From positions 62,001 to 126,000 of the IMG/VR virus record IMGVR_UViG_3300034279_001861: a DNA stretch of 64,000 bases. One strand, written 5' to 3'. Shown piece by piece: positions 16,036-23,541 of this stretch (positions within the stretch are counted from its first letter, which is position 1; the number at the start of each line of letters is the position of its first letter). A model generated the notes under the pieces. The model was not told where the DNA came from. It did no database searches and worked only from the letters and a program-made list of their open reading frames with translations. Source of the DNA: a virus. A program made the translations under genes and the position numbers.

Positions 16036-16516
16036 GTCTAATCCTTTGCATTAATATGTATTGTGCTAAACGGTATTTATCTTTCAAAGATCCTTCGTTT
16101 AGATCGCTCATGTTATGTTGAAGATCAGCAAGTTTGACTGCTATTGCTCCAACGCTAATCGAACCACTGTTCATAATTCTAACTACGAAATCTAAATAGT
16201 TCTCATCTTTTTTTCGTGACACAACCTCGACAATTTCAGCCGTCAAAGGTGTAAAACCTTCGGCTTTTATATCTTCCTTAGTTACGCCGCAGTCCTCAAT
16301 TACGTCATGCAAGTACGCCGCATCGACTATGTTTTCGTAAAGCGGCCCCCAGACTGTCAACGCGTGAAACGGCATCAAATTTAACCAGTCATTCCTAACG
16401 ATACCAGCCACAGCTTCTACGTGCGTAAAGTAAGGCTTGCCGTCTTTTCGCTTCTGATCTTTGTGTTTAGCCGCGGCATAGGCACGAGCTTTGTTTATTA
16501 GGTTTTCAGTCGTCAT
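16025..16516 (-). CDS. SpoT/MESH1-like HD-domain phosphohydrolase
   Basis: This 163-residue protein shows the HD-hydrolase metal ligands in family order: H in YFTHVEAVAGI, HD in YLHDVIEDCG, and the distal D in VKLADLQHNMSDL. This matches the hydrolase half of RelA/SpoT and the stand-alone small alarmone hydrolases that cleave (p)ppGpp. AAGGAAA precedes the ATG at 16516. A phage enzyme of this type could blunt the host stringent response; that role is inference, and another nucleotide substrate is possible. Confidence 0.8.
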   Translation of the reverse strand: MTTENLINKARAYAAAKHKDQKRKDGKPYFTHVEAVAGIVRNDWLNLMPFHALTVWGPLYENIVDAAYLHDVIEDCGVTKEDIKAEGFTPLTAEIVEVVSRKKDENYLDFVVRIMNSGSISVGAIAVKLADLQHNMSDLNEGSLKDKYRLAQYILMQRIRRVN

Positions 16517-16643
16517 TTTTGGTTTCCTTCTGTATGCGGATAACGCGATCAATTCTTCGGTTCTTGTCTACACAGGCTTCAATTTGCATAAGCAAAAACG
16601 CGAAGATAAACAAAAACACAATTACACCTGCTCCTTTAGTCAC
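16506..16643 (-). CDS. Very small membrane protein (up to 45 aa)
   Basis: Between the methyltransferase-like gene and the HD gene a frame encodes GVIVFLFIFAFLLMQIEAC followed by a basic-acidic tail (DKNRRIDRVIRIQKETKNDD). The start may be GTG at 16643, inside the stop region of the upstream gene, or GTG at 16619 with AAAGGAG ahead. A single N-terminal hydrophobic span with a charged tail is typical of small phage membrane proteins. It overlaps the HD gene start. No homolog recognised. Confidence 0.45.
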   Translation of the reverse strand: MTKGAGVIVFLFIFAFLLMQIEACVDKNRRIDRVIRIQKETKNDD

Positions 16644-17379
16644 GTCTCATTGTCCCCCACTGAGTACAGACTTTACCGGCCTTTTCGATGTCATCTTTGA
16701 TTTTCAAATACTTTTTGTCAAAAGCGGCGTAGTCAAAGGCACGCCAAATGTCCCACACCGCAACATTGAAAGATTGTTGCCAGTCAAAATCGTAGGCACT
16801 TGTATGAACAAGCGTTATTGGCTTGTCGTATATCGCTTTTAGTCTTGAACCGAAGAAGTCTAAAACATCTTTGTTGTCGTCAACGATTACAACTTCAGTT
16901 ACTTTTTTTCGTTGAAGTACTTGAGCCGCGAACCAACCCATACCCATACCGGCGATGATGGTTTTACCGCTTGTGCGTCTGATCTGCGAACGTTGAGTCA
17001 CCATTTCGCTTGGAGTAAGGCTCATCCAAGCACGCCCATCTGTGTCTTGCAGTATTGGAAGCAACACGTCGCCTGAAAACCCGACTTTCTTATCGCTGCC
17101 ACCTACGATATCGAGCCAATTTCGATGCAGTTTTGGATTGCTAAACAAAAAAGTCGAACGCATAGAGAACTTGGGAAATACTGCGTTGAAAAGTCTAAAC
17201 TCGCCCAGCTTAATTGCGTTTTTAGGTGGGTTATTCACTTCGCCCCTGGGTAGTTCTTTCGACCAAGGTAATTGTTCTTCGACTAGTTTGTTGTAAGCCT
17301 CTGCGTCGAACACCGTGTACCGTTGCAACGGTTTGAAATCAAGCGTAAACTTGATTGTTTCTTCTACTGTTGTTGTCAT
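16636..17379 (-). CDS. SAM-dependent methyltransferase-like (spermidine synthase-type fold)
   Basis: The C-terminal half of this 247-residue protein has a Rossmann pattern: TIIAGMGMGWFAAQVL (glycine loop I), VTEVVIVDDNKDVLDFF (acidic end of beta 2) and FNVAVWDIW (motif IV region). The N-terminal half is unassigned. The substrate cannot be told. The ATG at 17379 follows GGAG, itself directly after the terminator at 17392-17415, so this gene begins a new unit or depends on read-through. Confidence 0.65.
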   Translation of the reverse strand: MTTTVEETIKFTLDFKPLQRYTVFDAEAYNKLVEEQLPWSKELPRGEVNNPPKNAIKLGEFRLFNAVFPKFSMRSTFLFSNPKLHRNWLDIVGGSDKKVGFSGDVLLPILQDTDGRAWMSLTPSEMVTQRSQIRRTSGKTIIAGMGMGWFAAQVLQRKKVTEVVIVDDNKDVLDFFGSRLKAIYDKPITLVHTSAYDFDWQQSFNVAVWDIWRAFDYAAFDKKYLKIKDDIEKAGKVCTQWGTMRRD

Positions 17380-17391
17380 CGTTTACTCCAT

Positions 17392-17415
17392 AAAAAAACC
17401 CGCCTTTCAGCGGGT
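17392..17415 (-). terminator. Rho-independent terminator
   Basis: On the minus strand ACCCGC-TGAAAG-GCGGGT forms a six-pair GC-rich stem followed by seven T residues. It lies between the 122-residue gene (ends 17466) and the methyltransferase-like gene (starts 17379). Confidence 0.85.
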
Positions 17416-17465
17416 GTGGTGTTAACGTAAGTTTACTTCGGTTCAAAGCGTAACTCGTAAAATAT

Positions 17466-17834
17466 TTACTGCGAACACGGTGGGCTGACATATTCTTCGT
17501 AATTAACGATGTCAGCTATCTGTTTTAGCTTGTCGTAGTCACAACAATGCCTTACGCACTCTGCTATCGAGTACCTATCTGCAACAAGTGCCCGCCGATT
17601 AATCTCTTCCTCAGAAAAGACATGGGCGTGACCTTCTTTTTTAGGTACTTTTCCGCCACAACTTGTAACCCAGCTTCTTGTTGTTTCTCCGACGATTTCA
17701 ATTTTAACCCAGTGTTCTCGCCAAATTGGGCCACCGAATGTTTCGCCTTTGTCGTTTCGGCGATATACACGACGGTTAGGTTCAAATAACCAGCAGTCCG
17801 GATACCCAGCGGGTTCGGTTTTTGTTGCCTTCAT
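17466..17834 (-). CDS. Hypothetical protein (122 aa)
   Basis: I start at ATG 17834 (MKATKTEPAGYPDCW), since the longer frame would overlap the upstream gene. A Trp-rich segment is followed by scattered Cys and His (GHAHVF, CVRHCCDY), which might bind a metal. It is the last gene before the terminator at 17392. Not recognised. Confidence 0.65.
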   Translation of the reverse strand: MKATKTEPAGYPDCWLFEPNRRVYRRNDKGETFGGPIWREHWVKIEIVGETTRSWVTSCGGKVPKKEGHAHVFSEEEINRRALVADRYSIAECVRHCCDYDKLKQIADIVNYEEYVSPPCSQ

Positions 17835-17841
17835 GTTGTTC

Positions 17842-18399
17842 TTAGTTCCGTGCAAAGCCACCAGGTGGTGTACCGTCAAAAGAAATGCGAACGTTTGTTA
17901 CTTCGTTGCGACCTGGAAAGCGGTCCATGGGGTCGCCATCGACTTCTTGAATTACGTATTCAATTTTGACGTTCAAACCTGAAAACAGCTTTTCGCTGAT
18001 AATTTTGTTGATCTGTTCAACAGGGTAGTCTACGGTCGTTGTCGTTTTACTTGTTGCCATGTTAACTTTCTTTGCTTCTAAAATTTTCAAGATTCGCATA
18101 CGATAGTTGTCAAACACGAATTCTTTGTATTCTTCGCAATAATCCTCTTCTTCGTACGAGGCGAAATCAAACTCTTTGACAGCTAATTCAACGATTGTAC
18201 CGGCTGGACGAATTAATTTGCCTTTCTTCAAATCTTTTTCTGCTCTTACAACGTACAACGTAACGGTTTTAGGTTTACCCCAGTCAGGAGCACAGCCGGT
18301 TTCGTTATCTCGAGTAGAAAACTGTGCAACAACTTTTACGCCGTCGTACAAATCTTTGAGAGACATTTCGTTCGCCGGTTCTGTTAGGTTATTAGACAT
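17842..18399 (-). CDS. Hypothetical protein (185 aa)
   Basis: I use the ATG at 18399 (MSNNLTEPANEM), inside the last codons of the dCTP deaminase gene. The first part contains TVTLYVVRAEKDLKKGKLI and an acidic patch (SYEEEDYCEEYKEF). The last 70 residues from MATSKTTTTVDYPVEQ look like a second small domain ending SFDGTPPGGFARN. An internal ATG there has no good ribosome-binding site, so I keep one gene. Function unknown. Confidence 0.65.
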   Translation of the reverse strand: MSNNLTEPANEMSLKDLYDGVKVVAQFSTRDNETGCAPDWGKPKTVTLYVVRAEKDLKKGKLIRPAGTIVELAVKEFDFASYEEEDYCEEYKEFVFDNYRMRILKILEAKKVNMATSKTTTTVDYPVEQINKIISEKLFSGLNVKIEYVIQEVDGDPMDRFPGRNEVTNVRISFDGTPPGGFARN

Positions 18400-18931
18400 A
18401 CCACTCAGACCTTTCTCTGTAGATACCGCTAATCTTTGGTTCTTTTTGCCCGACGTACTTGCCGTCATATAACCGGTAATTAACACCGTCTGTTTTAGGT
18501 TCAAAGAAGTAGATTTGACAAATACGCATGTTGGCGTAAATGCGAACAGGTTGGATACACGATACTTCTAGCGTCCAAGTTCCTTTGAAACCGATGTCAC
18601 CAAAGCCTGCCGTTGCGTGAACGTTAATTCCAAGCCTGCCGATAGACGACCGGCCTTCAATGCACGGCACGTATTTAGAAGTGTACGTTACCTCTCTGGT
18701 TGCCATTAGATAGAGCTGGCCGGGGTTAAGCCGCAACCCTTCTTTTGGTATCTTGCTCTCTATAAACACAGGCCTTGAGGCTGCATCGATTTCTTCGTAA
18801 AGACTGATAGAGTAAACTTCACTTAGCCGAAGATCGTATGAGTTTGGGCCGAGTTGGCTTTTGTCGTACGGGGTTATCTCGATATGGCCTAGTTCTACCG
18901 CTCGGTCTATCGCTCCGCCTGTTAAAATCAT
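18392..18931 (-). CDS. dcd: dCTP deaminase
   Basis: This 179-residue enzyme should convert dCTP to dUTP (or to dUMP if bifunctional), feeding thymidylate synthesis. The Dcd/dUTPase fold is clear: LGPNSYDLRL near residue 27, GRSSIGRLGINVHATAG near 92-108 (the family signature), then GDIGFKGTWTLEV and the C-terminal YDGKYVGQ that closes the active site. GGGTGA precedes the ATG, which overlaps the stop of the tiny membrane gene upstream. Mono- or bifunctional activity cannot be decided by eye. Confidence 0.92.
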   Translation of the reverse strand: MILTGGAIDRAVELGHIEITPYDKSQLGPNSYDLRLSEVYSISLYEEIDAASRPVFIESKIPKEGLRLNPGQLYLMATREVTYTSKYVPCIEGRSSIGRLGINVHATAGFGDIGFKGTWTLEVSCIQPVRIYANMRICQIYFFEPKTDGVNYRLYDGKYVGQKEPKISGIYRERSEWYV

Positions 18932-19032
18932 TTGTCACCCAACTTAGATAAAATAGCGTATAAAAAAACAATGAAAACAATAAAAGCAGCAAGTTCAGGG
19001 CTTATTTGACTTAGGTTTGTTTGTGCGATCAT
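18928..19032 (-). CDS. Tiny membrane protein (34 aa)
   Basis: This frame starts at ATG 19032 with GGAGG six bases upstream and encodes a polar start (MIAQTNLSQISPEL) plus one hydrophobic span (AAFIVFIVFLYAIL) and a KLGDK tail. Its TGA overlaps the dcd start codon (ATGA). The strong ribosome-binding site and clean junction argue that it is real. It overlaps the end of the 72-residue gene by 38 bases in another frame. Function unknown. Confidence 0.7.
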   Translation of the reverse strand: MIAQTNLSQISPELAAFIVFIVFLYAILSKLGDK

Positions 19033-19213
19033 TTGGTTCCTCCCAGTTGATAGCCAGTATTCCTTCGGAAACAGCTTTGGCTAGTTTGGTTATATCAGGA
19101 TAGTGAATTGGTCTACCGCCGGTGCGTAAAATAAAACCGTTTTCAATTTTGTTGATACGAACTGTGGTAGTTGTATCGTTACCTTCAGATGTAACTGAAA
19201 ATTTAGGTAGCAT
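18995..19213 (-). CDS. Hypothetical protein (72 aa)
   Basis: A small protein with alternating strand pattern (TTTVRINKIENGFILRTGG) and a short helix. The start is ATG at 19213. Its 3' end contains the ribosome-binding site and start of the tiny membrane gene. Not recognised. Confidence 0.6.
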   Translation of the reverse strand: MLPKFSVTSEGNDTTTTVRINKIENGFILRTGGRPIHYPDITKLAKAVSEGILAINWEEPNDRTNKPKSNKP

Positions 19214-19222
19214 AGTGATTCT

Positions 19223-19483
19223 TTATTTGAGACAAGAACAGCACCACCAGTAGTTGGTTGTTTCGCTAGCCTGGCACCAGTACTTTTCGCTAGGCTTTAG
19301 TTTTTTGCGACAAATACCGCAGACTACATCTCTAGATCTGGCGGGAAGTGTTCTTAAAACAGGACCGCATTCCTCTGCTGGTTTTTCTTGCTTAGACTGT
19401 TTTGGAATTTCTTGTTTGGTGGGTTTTAAGTCTTCTTTTTTAGTTGTACCCTCAAGCTCAGCCAAAAGATCTTCAATGTTCAT
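19223..19483 (-). CDS. Zinc-finger protein (86 aa)
   Basis: The Lys-rich N-terminal half (residues 10-37) looks disordered. The C-terminal half has CGICRKKLKPSEKYWCQ and WWCCSCLK, a two-pair zinc site. Its ATG overlaps the stop of the RNase H gene by four bases. It may bind nucleic acid; the role is unknown. Confidence 0.65.
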   Translation of the reverse strand: MNIEDLLAELEGTTKKEDLKPTKQEIPKQSKQEKPAEECGPVLRTLPARSRDVVCGICRKKLKPSEKYWCQASETTNYWWCCSCLK

Positions 19484-19995
19484 GTGGTAGGTTCAATTTC
19501 ATAAGCGGTTTGTTTTCCTAGAAGTGTTATGGCGGTTTGATCGTACTTCGCGTTTTTGATGTCTGCTCGAGCGTACTTACTAACCATATCGGCAAGTTTG
19601 TTGGCTTCTAACGTAGAACGTTCAAGCCAGTGCGTCTTTACGATAAAACCTTTAGCTAGAAAGTCCGACAAGAATTTACCGCAGATGTAGGTGGTGCTGG
19701 CGGCGGCGACAACTTGGCTATCAGTGATGATGTGCACGTGTTGGAAGTTGTCGTATTTTCTGCTAGCGTAGTAAATAAGCGGTTGAATGTAAGCCATGTA
19801 CTCGGCCACGTTTACCGTGCCATGGTTCATGCTGCCATACCACATAGTTCGGCTAAAGTCTTTACGCTCAATCGACAAACAGCCCCAGCCGCAAGGCCCC
19901 CACGACGCACCAGATCCGTCACCAATTAGCAAAATGTCCCAGTTTTCGATTTTTAGATGATCTAACAATTGGGACAATTGTTTACAGTTTTCCAT
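19480..19995 (-). CDS. Ribonuclease H-like protein
   Basis: This 171-residue protein follows the RNase HI core: first catalytic Asp in IGDGSGASWGPCGWG, Glu in NVAEYMAYIQ, second Asp in VHIITDSQVVAAA, and a C-terminal LADMVSKYARAD with the last acidic residue. It would cleave RNA in RNA-DNA hybrids, for example removing replication primers. The Cys and Gly between strands 1 and 2 and the short length fit phage or archaeal-type members. Confidence 0.82.
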   Translation of the reverse strand: MENCKQLSQLLDHLKIENWDILLIGDGSGASWGPCGWGCLSIERKDFSRTMWYGSMNHGTVNVAEYMAYIQPLIYYASRKYDNFQHVHIITDSQVVAAASTTYICGKFLSDFLAKGFIVKTHWLERSTLEANKLADMVSKYARADIKNAKYDQTAITLLGKQTAYEIEPTT

Positions 19996-20064
19996 TGTAT
20001 TTTCCTAATGCAACATGCTAGCAAGAAATATTTAAAACAGCTATTGGTTAGCAACTAAAACCCA

Positions 20065-20313
20065 CTAACCGCTGTGCTGTTTAAGCGGAACGAGAATCTG
20101 ATTGAAGTCTGACGCATAAGTGTGATCTTCATGAGGAACGCTCGGGCTTCCTTGTTTAAATAAATTGGCCGTTAGCGTTCTATCGAACATAATGTCCAAT
20201 TCTGGTAACGCTTCATCTTCAATATCGGACAATACCAAGCTGACCTTGTTTCCGTTTGGAAGCTCAATTACAACTTCGTCTCCGTCAACTTCAAGTTTAA
20301 CTTTCACTTTCAC
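20065..20313 (-). CDS. Hypothetical protein (82 aa)
   Basis: The N-terminus alternates hydrophobic and charged residues (MKVKVKLEVDGDEVVIELPN), a beta-sheet pattern. No family is recognised. The gap 19996-20064 holds nothing I can identify. Confidence 0.65.
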   Translation of the reverse strand: MKVKVKLEVDGDEVVIELPNGNKVSLVLSDIEDEALPELDIMFDRTLTANLFKQGSPSVPHEDHTYASDFNQILVPLKQHSG

Positions 20314-20341
20314 AGTGTCTTTCTCCGGTAATGTCGCATCT

Positions 20342-20725
20342 TCAATAGCTGATGTGATCCTCGACTGCCCATTCTTTTAACTTATCAAAAACTTGTTCAA
20401 TGCAAGCGACTGCGTTAAACGCGTCGTAGGAGTCTGTTGGACTATCACCATACGATGGAGCTCCGGTAATACCTAGTCTGTAGTTCATAGGGGCAACACA
20501 AAGCCATCCAACGTCTTTTGAAGCATTTTGAAAGTTTTCGCAGACTTCTACTACGTATTCAAGGAGCTTTTCTCTAATTACTGTGATGTCGCTGTCGCCG
20601 TAAAACTGATAAGACTCTTCAAATTCGTCGATTTCTAACGTGGCGATTAACGATTTCATGGCTGCTTTCCGCACTTCTGTGAGTTCACACAGCGGTGCGG
20701 CTGCAAAAGTCATACTCATGCCCAT
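20342..20725 (-). CDS. Hypothetical protein (127 aa)
   Basis: A helical protein with an aromatic core (ESYQFYGDSDITVIREKL). The start may be M1 or M3 (MGMSM). Not recognised. Confidence 0.6.
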   Translation of the reverse strand: MGMSMTFAAAPLCELTEVRKAAMKSLIATLEIDEFEESYQFYGDSDITVIREKLLEYVVEVCENFQNASKDVGWLCVAPMNYRLGITGAPSYGDSPTDSYDAFNAVACIEQVFDKLKEWAVEDHISY

Positions 20726-20729
20726 GCTA

Positions 20730-20972
20730 CTACCTTCTTTCTACAACGCGAGTAGTTGTTATTGTTTCAGTTTCAACGATTTCAGCTATGTGGTACTCTG
20801 TCTGCATGTCGCTAAAAGCTGCATAGGCCTCGATGATTGCACCGGACAAGAAGTACTCACCTTTTTTTGGGCACCGTTTTTCACCGGTCCAACGTGCTTT
20901 AAACCTGCGGTCAATAAGCAACTTATTGGGTATTACAGGGTAAAGCCCGAATCGGCTTAGTTTCTCAGTCAT
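20730..20972 (-). CDS. Hypothetical protein (80 aa)
   Basis: I start at ATG 20972 (MTEKLSRFGLYPVIPN), which overlaps the stop of the upstream gene by eight bases. It is a small basic protein with a strand-rich C-terminus (HIAEIVETETITTT). Function unknown. Confidence 0.6.
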   Translation of the reverse strand: MTEKLSRFGLYPVIPNKLLIDRRFKARWTGEKRCPKKGEYFLSGAIIEAYAAFSDMQTEYHIAEIVETETITTTRVVERR

Positions 20973-21318
20973 TAGTGTTCGATTTCTCCGCGAGCTTAAG
21001 CCTAAGTGCAACCACGCGGTCTTCGAGTTCTTCCAGTTCCGCCTCCAAAATAGCTCGGTCGAGGTCTACGACGATAACGTAATCGTCGTATTTCAGCCTA
21101 GACGTAAAAACAAAAATATCTTCGATATCGGGTCTAACTGTCAAAAGGCTAAGCTGACGCAATAAAACTTTTTTGCTATCGAAAATTCTGGCGTTTTTTA
21201 GATCCGGATTCCAGCAAAAGTCGTCGTCATCTCTATCATACATAAGATAAGAAACTGTTCCGGTTTGTTTGTGCCGTAGAGCTGCACCGTAACCACTATT
21301 AATTTCAAGGTTTTCCAT
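20965..21318 (-). CDS. Hypothetical protein (117 aa)
   Basis: I start at ATG 21318 (MENLEINSGYGAAL), two bases inside the end of the Lar-like gene. The C-terminal third is a coiled coil (LEAELEELEDRVVALRLKL). The N-terminal part looks alpha/beta. Not recognised. Confidence 0.65.
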   Translation of the reverse strand: MENLEINSGYGAALRHKQTGTVSYLMYDRDDDDFCWNPDLKNARIFDSKKVLLRQLSLLTVRPDIEDIFVFTSRLKYDDYVIVVDLDRAILEAELEELEDRVVALRLKLAEKSNTND

Positions 21319-21319
21319 G

Positions 21320-21541
21320 TTATTTTCTTTTGTTGTTTGTGATTCTTGTATTCCAATCAACTATCGCTAGACTGCGGTCGTAGCGAATACCTTCAGGGCA
21401 ACTGCTAGCGCCACAGTCGTCACATTGCACTACCCAATCGTCAAGGTCGTGCAATTGGTAGTGCAAAAGAGGTTTGTCACCGCAAAACGGACAAACAAGT
21501 AACGCAGATTTTTCTTCGCTGGTGAAATCGAAAGTTGTCAT
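21320..21541 (-). CDS. Lar-like zinc-ribbon (restriction alleviation) protein
   Basis: The 73 residues follow the Lar family layout: VCPFCGDKPLLHYQ, then WVVQCDDCGASSCPEG, and a closing helix AIVDWNTR (Lar proteins end with a similar AxxxWNxR). Rac prophage Lar relieves type I restriction by modulating EcoKI; many phage relatives are only sequence-related. The family call is good; anti-restriction activity here is inference, supported only by the presence of a DNA methyltransferase elsewhere in the window. Confidence 0.65.
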   Translation of the reverse strand: MTTFDFTSEEKSALLVCPFCGDKPLLHYQLHDLDDWVVQCDDCGASSCPEGIRYDRSLAIVDWNTRITNNKRK

Positions 21542-21542
21542 G

Positions 21543-21899
21543 CTAATCTTTCGATACGTTAGTTATGTCGGGTTGTTCAAGATTACTTGCTTCTTTTTCT
21601 TCTGCGTCCATAAGTCTGTTAATTGAAAAGACTCTCGCGTACACGTCCGGCGTGTTATCGTAAAGCCATTTAATGCCTTCTTGGTATCTTCTAGTTTCCA
21701 AAAACCATTCAACTACCGGCGATATGTCTTCCCACGCCGAGTCGATAAGAACCATGTACTGCAGATTATGATCGGCAGCAAGCCGAAACAACTGTAGCGA
21801 TGCAGAACATTCCAACTTCGCCGCCAAAGCTGTCGGCATTCCGGAAGCAACGTCAAAGCGATCTTTTTCTACGTAACGCATAATTTTTACAAGTTTCAT
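21543..21899 (-). CDS. Hypothetical protein (118 aa)
   Basis: A helical protein with Trp-rich centre (DSAWEDISPVVEWFLE). It ends NLEQPDITNVSKD. The gene at 21928 ends EQPNTANVSKD, and the DNA at both 3' ends shares AATCTTTCGATACGTTAG (plus-strand reading). Function unknown. Confidence 0.65.
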   Translation of the reverse strand: MKLVKIMRYVEKDRFDVASGMPTALAAKLECSASLQLFRLAADHNLQYMVLIDSAWEDISPVVEWFLETRRYQEGIKWLYDNTPDVYARVFSINRLMDAEEKEASNLEQPDITNVSKD

Positions 21900-21927
21900 A
21901 AGGGTTTTAAAGTACTGCGAGTTTAAG

Positions 21928-22203
21928 CTAATCTTTCGATACGTTAGCCGTGTTGGGTTGTTCGGAGCTCGTTCTGTAAGAATCTTTTTCGACGGACAGT
22001 GATAGGTCGGCTCTGACCGCTATGCCCTCTTCACGGTGTTTAACTGTGTACCAGCCAGATGTGTGTAACGCTATGCGGTTGTTTTCTTTTTGTTCTATGC
22101 TTACCACGCGTACCCACTGATACGGAGGATGTTTGGCTAAAGAATTCCACAGATAGTCACCAACTTTTACGTCTTTTGCGGCTATCGTTATTGTATAAGC
22201 CAT
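21928..22203 (-). CDS. Hypothetical protein (91 aa)
   Basis: The N-terminal half reads like a small beta-barrel (AKDVKVGDYLWN, QWVRVVSIEQKENNRIAL), as in domains that sense or bind small ligands. It ends in the same NVSKD tail as the next gene downstream. Not recognised. Confidence 0.6.
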   Translation of the reverse strand: MAYTITIAAKDVKVGDYLWNSLAKHPPYQWVRVVSIEQKENNRIALHTSGWYTVKHREEGIAVRADLSLSVEKDSYRTSSEQPNTANVSKD

Positions 22204-22218
22204 TTCAAGTCTTCTTTC

Positions 22219-22642
22219 TTAGTATCGGGCTCCAGCCGAGATACTAACAGGTGGTTCTTTTCCTTTTTTCAATGCGTCTTTTTCCAGCCTGCGGAACTTA
22301 CGTTTCGCTTGCTTGGTTTTCAACTTGACATTAGGCAAATGCTGAATGCATTTGTCCCACGCTTCTCGACACAACTTGTACGGACTAGGTATTGCGTTGC
22401 TTTTTCCTGTGTTCTTGGCAGCACTCGCCGCTGCAGTAAGCGTTGTTGTGTTGCTTTTCTTTGCCGCAGTTAAGGCACGGCCTTTTAGTTATCTCCGGTT
22501 CGCCCCGCGGTTGTCCGCCCCACCCATACATGCCGTTGTAATTAACCAGCATTGCAGCTGCCATCGCTGAGTGCATTTGCAGCTTACTCCTTATTCCAAG
22601 TCTGTGGTATTTTTGTACTTCTGTTTCTTTGTTTTCATTCAT
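22219..22642 (-). pseudogene. Zinc-finger protein gene apparently split by a frameshift
   Basis: The first part starts at ATG 22642 (MNENKETEVQKYH), carries CLNCGKEKQHNNAYCSGECC and stops at 22385 just after a run of five A at 22401-22405 (minus strand). In the +1 frame across this run, coding-like sequence continues without a start codon: SNAIPSPYKLCREAWDKC then a basic helix (KQAKRKFRRLEKDAL) to a stop at 22219. Joined, they give one coherent protein of about 140 residues. Causes may be a real frameshift mutation, programmed +1 shifting or a sequencing error at the homopolymer. Confidence 0.55.
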
Positions 22643-22994
22643 CTTTTTTAGTTCCTGTTTCAGTTTCTGTTTCAATGTTCAAATCTTCGACACTAAACCT
22701 AGGCGTTCTGCATACAGTGTAAAAATAATCGTTGCCCAGGTTGGCTAGTCGGGAAACTGCTAAAGCCGTAATTACGGATTTAGCAAACCATACCGCCAAC
22801 CTGGTGTCTTGACAGCACATGACAAGAGTGCACAGGAGTGCAACCCAGGGAGACAGGCAAAAACAGCAAACCAGGAGTTCTCCTAGTTTACTTGTCCAAG
22901 TTTCTACTATTGCGCGGGGTGTCGCAAACAGTAAGGAGTGATGCCATATCTCGACGATTTGCCATGTTGCCAAGGCTGCAACGATTAGTTCCAC
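22635..22994 (-). CDS. DUF1360-like membrane protein (119 aa)
   Basis: Two hydrophobic helices are visible: one around residues 37-62 with paired Cys and SPW (LLVCCFCLSPWVALLC), and one around 70-85. The CxxC...W pattern in a membrane helix is typical of DUF1360, a family of unknown function in Bacillus and phages. The soluble C-terminus is acidic and Thr/Glu-rich. The call is moderate. Confidence 0.55.
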   Translation of the reverse strand: MELIVAALATWQIVEIWHHSLLFATPRAIVETWTSKLGELLVCCFCLSPWVALLCTLVMCCQDTRLAVWFAKSVITALAVSRLANLGNDYFYTVCRTPRFSVEDLNIETETETGTKKDE

Positions 22995-22998
22995 GTGA

Positions 22999-23133
22999 TT
23001 ACCCGTTTACTATTTTTATAGAAGCAAATAGCAACAAAAATGCCATAATACCTAAACCGATTTGGCCTGAAAGCATCAGATACAAACCAGCACACAGTAA
23101 ACCAAGAAACCAAACTGCAATCGCGTTATCCAT
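22999..23133 (-). CDS. Tiny membrane protein (44 aa)
   Basis: ATG at 23133 lies eight bases after AGAGGA. The protein is nearly all hydrophobic: AIAVWFLGLLCAGLYLML and IGLGIMAFLLLFASIKIV, two short spans joined by SGQ. Holin-like topology is possible, but so are many other small membrane roles. Its start overlaps the end of the 75-residue gene. Confidence 0.65.
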   Translation of the reverse strand: MDNAIAVWFLGLLCAGLYLMLSGQIGLGIMAFLLLFASIKIVNG

Positions 23134-23353
23134 TGTTATCATCCTCTGAAATTGTCGGAGGAGACCAACTATTTAAGCTAACTCTATCAGAGGGAGGTGC
23201 TCCTTCGCCTGCTATTAACTCTTCCAGAGGTTTGCCGCTAGGCACCTCGGTTTGATTGACTAGCAACTGCGGTGGAGAAAATGAGGACGACGGCCAATTC
23301 AGCGGTCGCAATTGTTTTCTCCGGCTAAAGGCGAAAGAACTTCTGGTCGGCAT
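23126..23353 (-). CDS. Hypothetical protein (75 aa)
   Basis: A strong AGGGGAGG lies before the ATG at 23353. The N-terminus is basic and Ser/Arg-rich; the rest is Pro/Ser-rich and probably disordered. It is co-transcribed with the ATT-start membrane protein upstream, whose stop is just ahead of its ribosome-binding site. Confidence 0.6.
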   Translation of the reverse strand: MPTRSSFAFSRRKQLRPLNWPSSSFSPPQLLVNQTEVPSGKPLEELIAGEGAPPSDRVSLNSWSPPTISEDDNNG

Positions 23354-23373
23354 TGTGGCCTCCCCTCTGTGGG

Positions 23374-23541
23374 TTACTCTTTGTTATCTTGTCCAAAAAC
23401 CATATTATGGACGGCGGCGACGGTCATTAAAAGACCGGCACCTATCAAAATTACGGACTTGGCGGCAAACGATGCCACCCCGATTATTGCTTTGGCTGTG
23501 AGAGACAGCAAGTCAAACACAGTATCACTTAGCTTAAAAAT
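23374..23541 (-). CDS. Small membrane protein with probable ATT start (55 aa)
   Basis: A perfect AGGAGG lies five bases before an ATT at 23541. The frame then encodes FKLSDTVFDLLSLTAKAI and a hydrophobic stretch SVILIGAGLLMTVAAVH, ending DNKE just ahead of the next gene's ribosome-binding site. There is no in-frame ATG near the N-terminus; a GTG seven codons in is the fallback start. ATT starts are rare (infC is the known case). The frame is antisense to the 5' extension of the terminase frame, supporting a later terminase start. Confidence 0.6.
   Translation of the reverse strand: MFKLSDTVFDLLSLTAKAIIGVASFAAKSVILIGAGLLMTVAAVHNMVFGQDNKE

Noticed and set aside
23312-23539. Extended N-terminus of TerL from 23312
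   Set aside because: The stretch is antisense to a well-supported membrane-protein gene with AGGAGG, and lacks its own ribosome-binding site.
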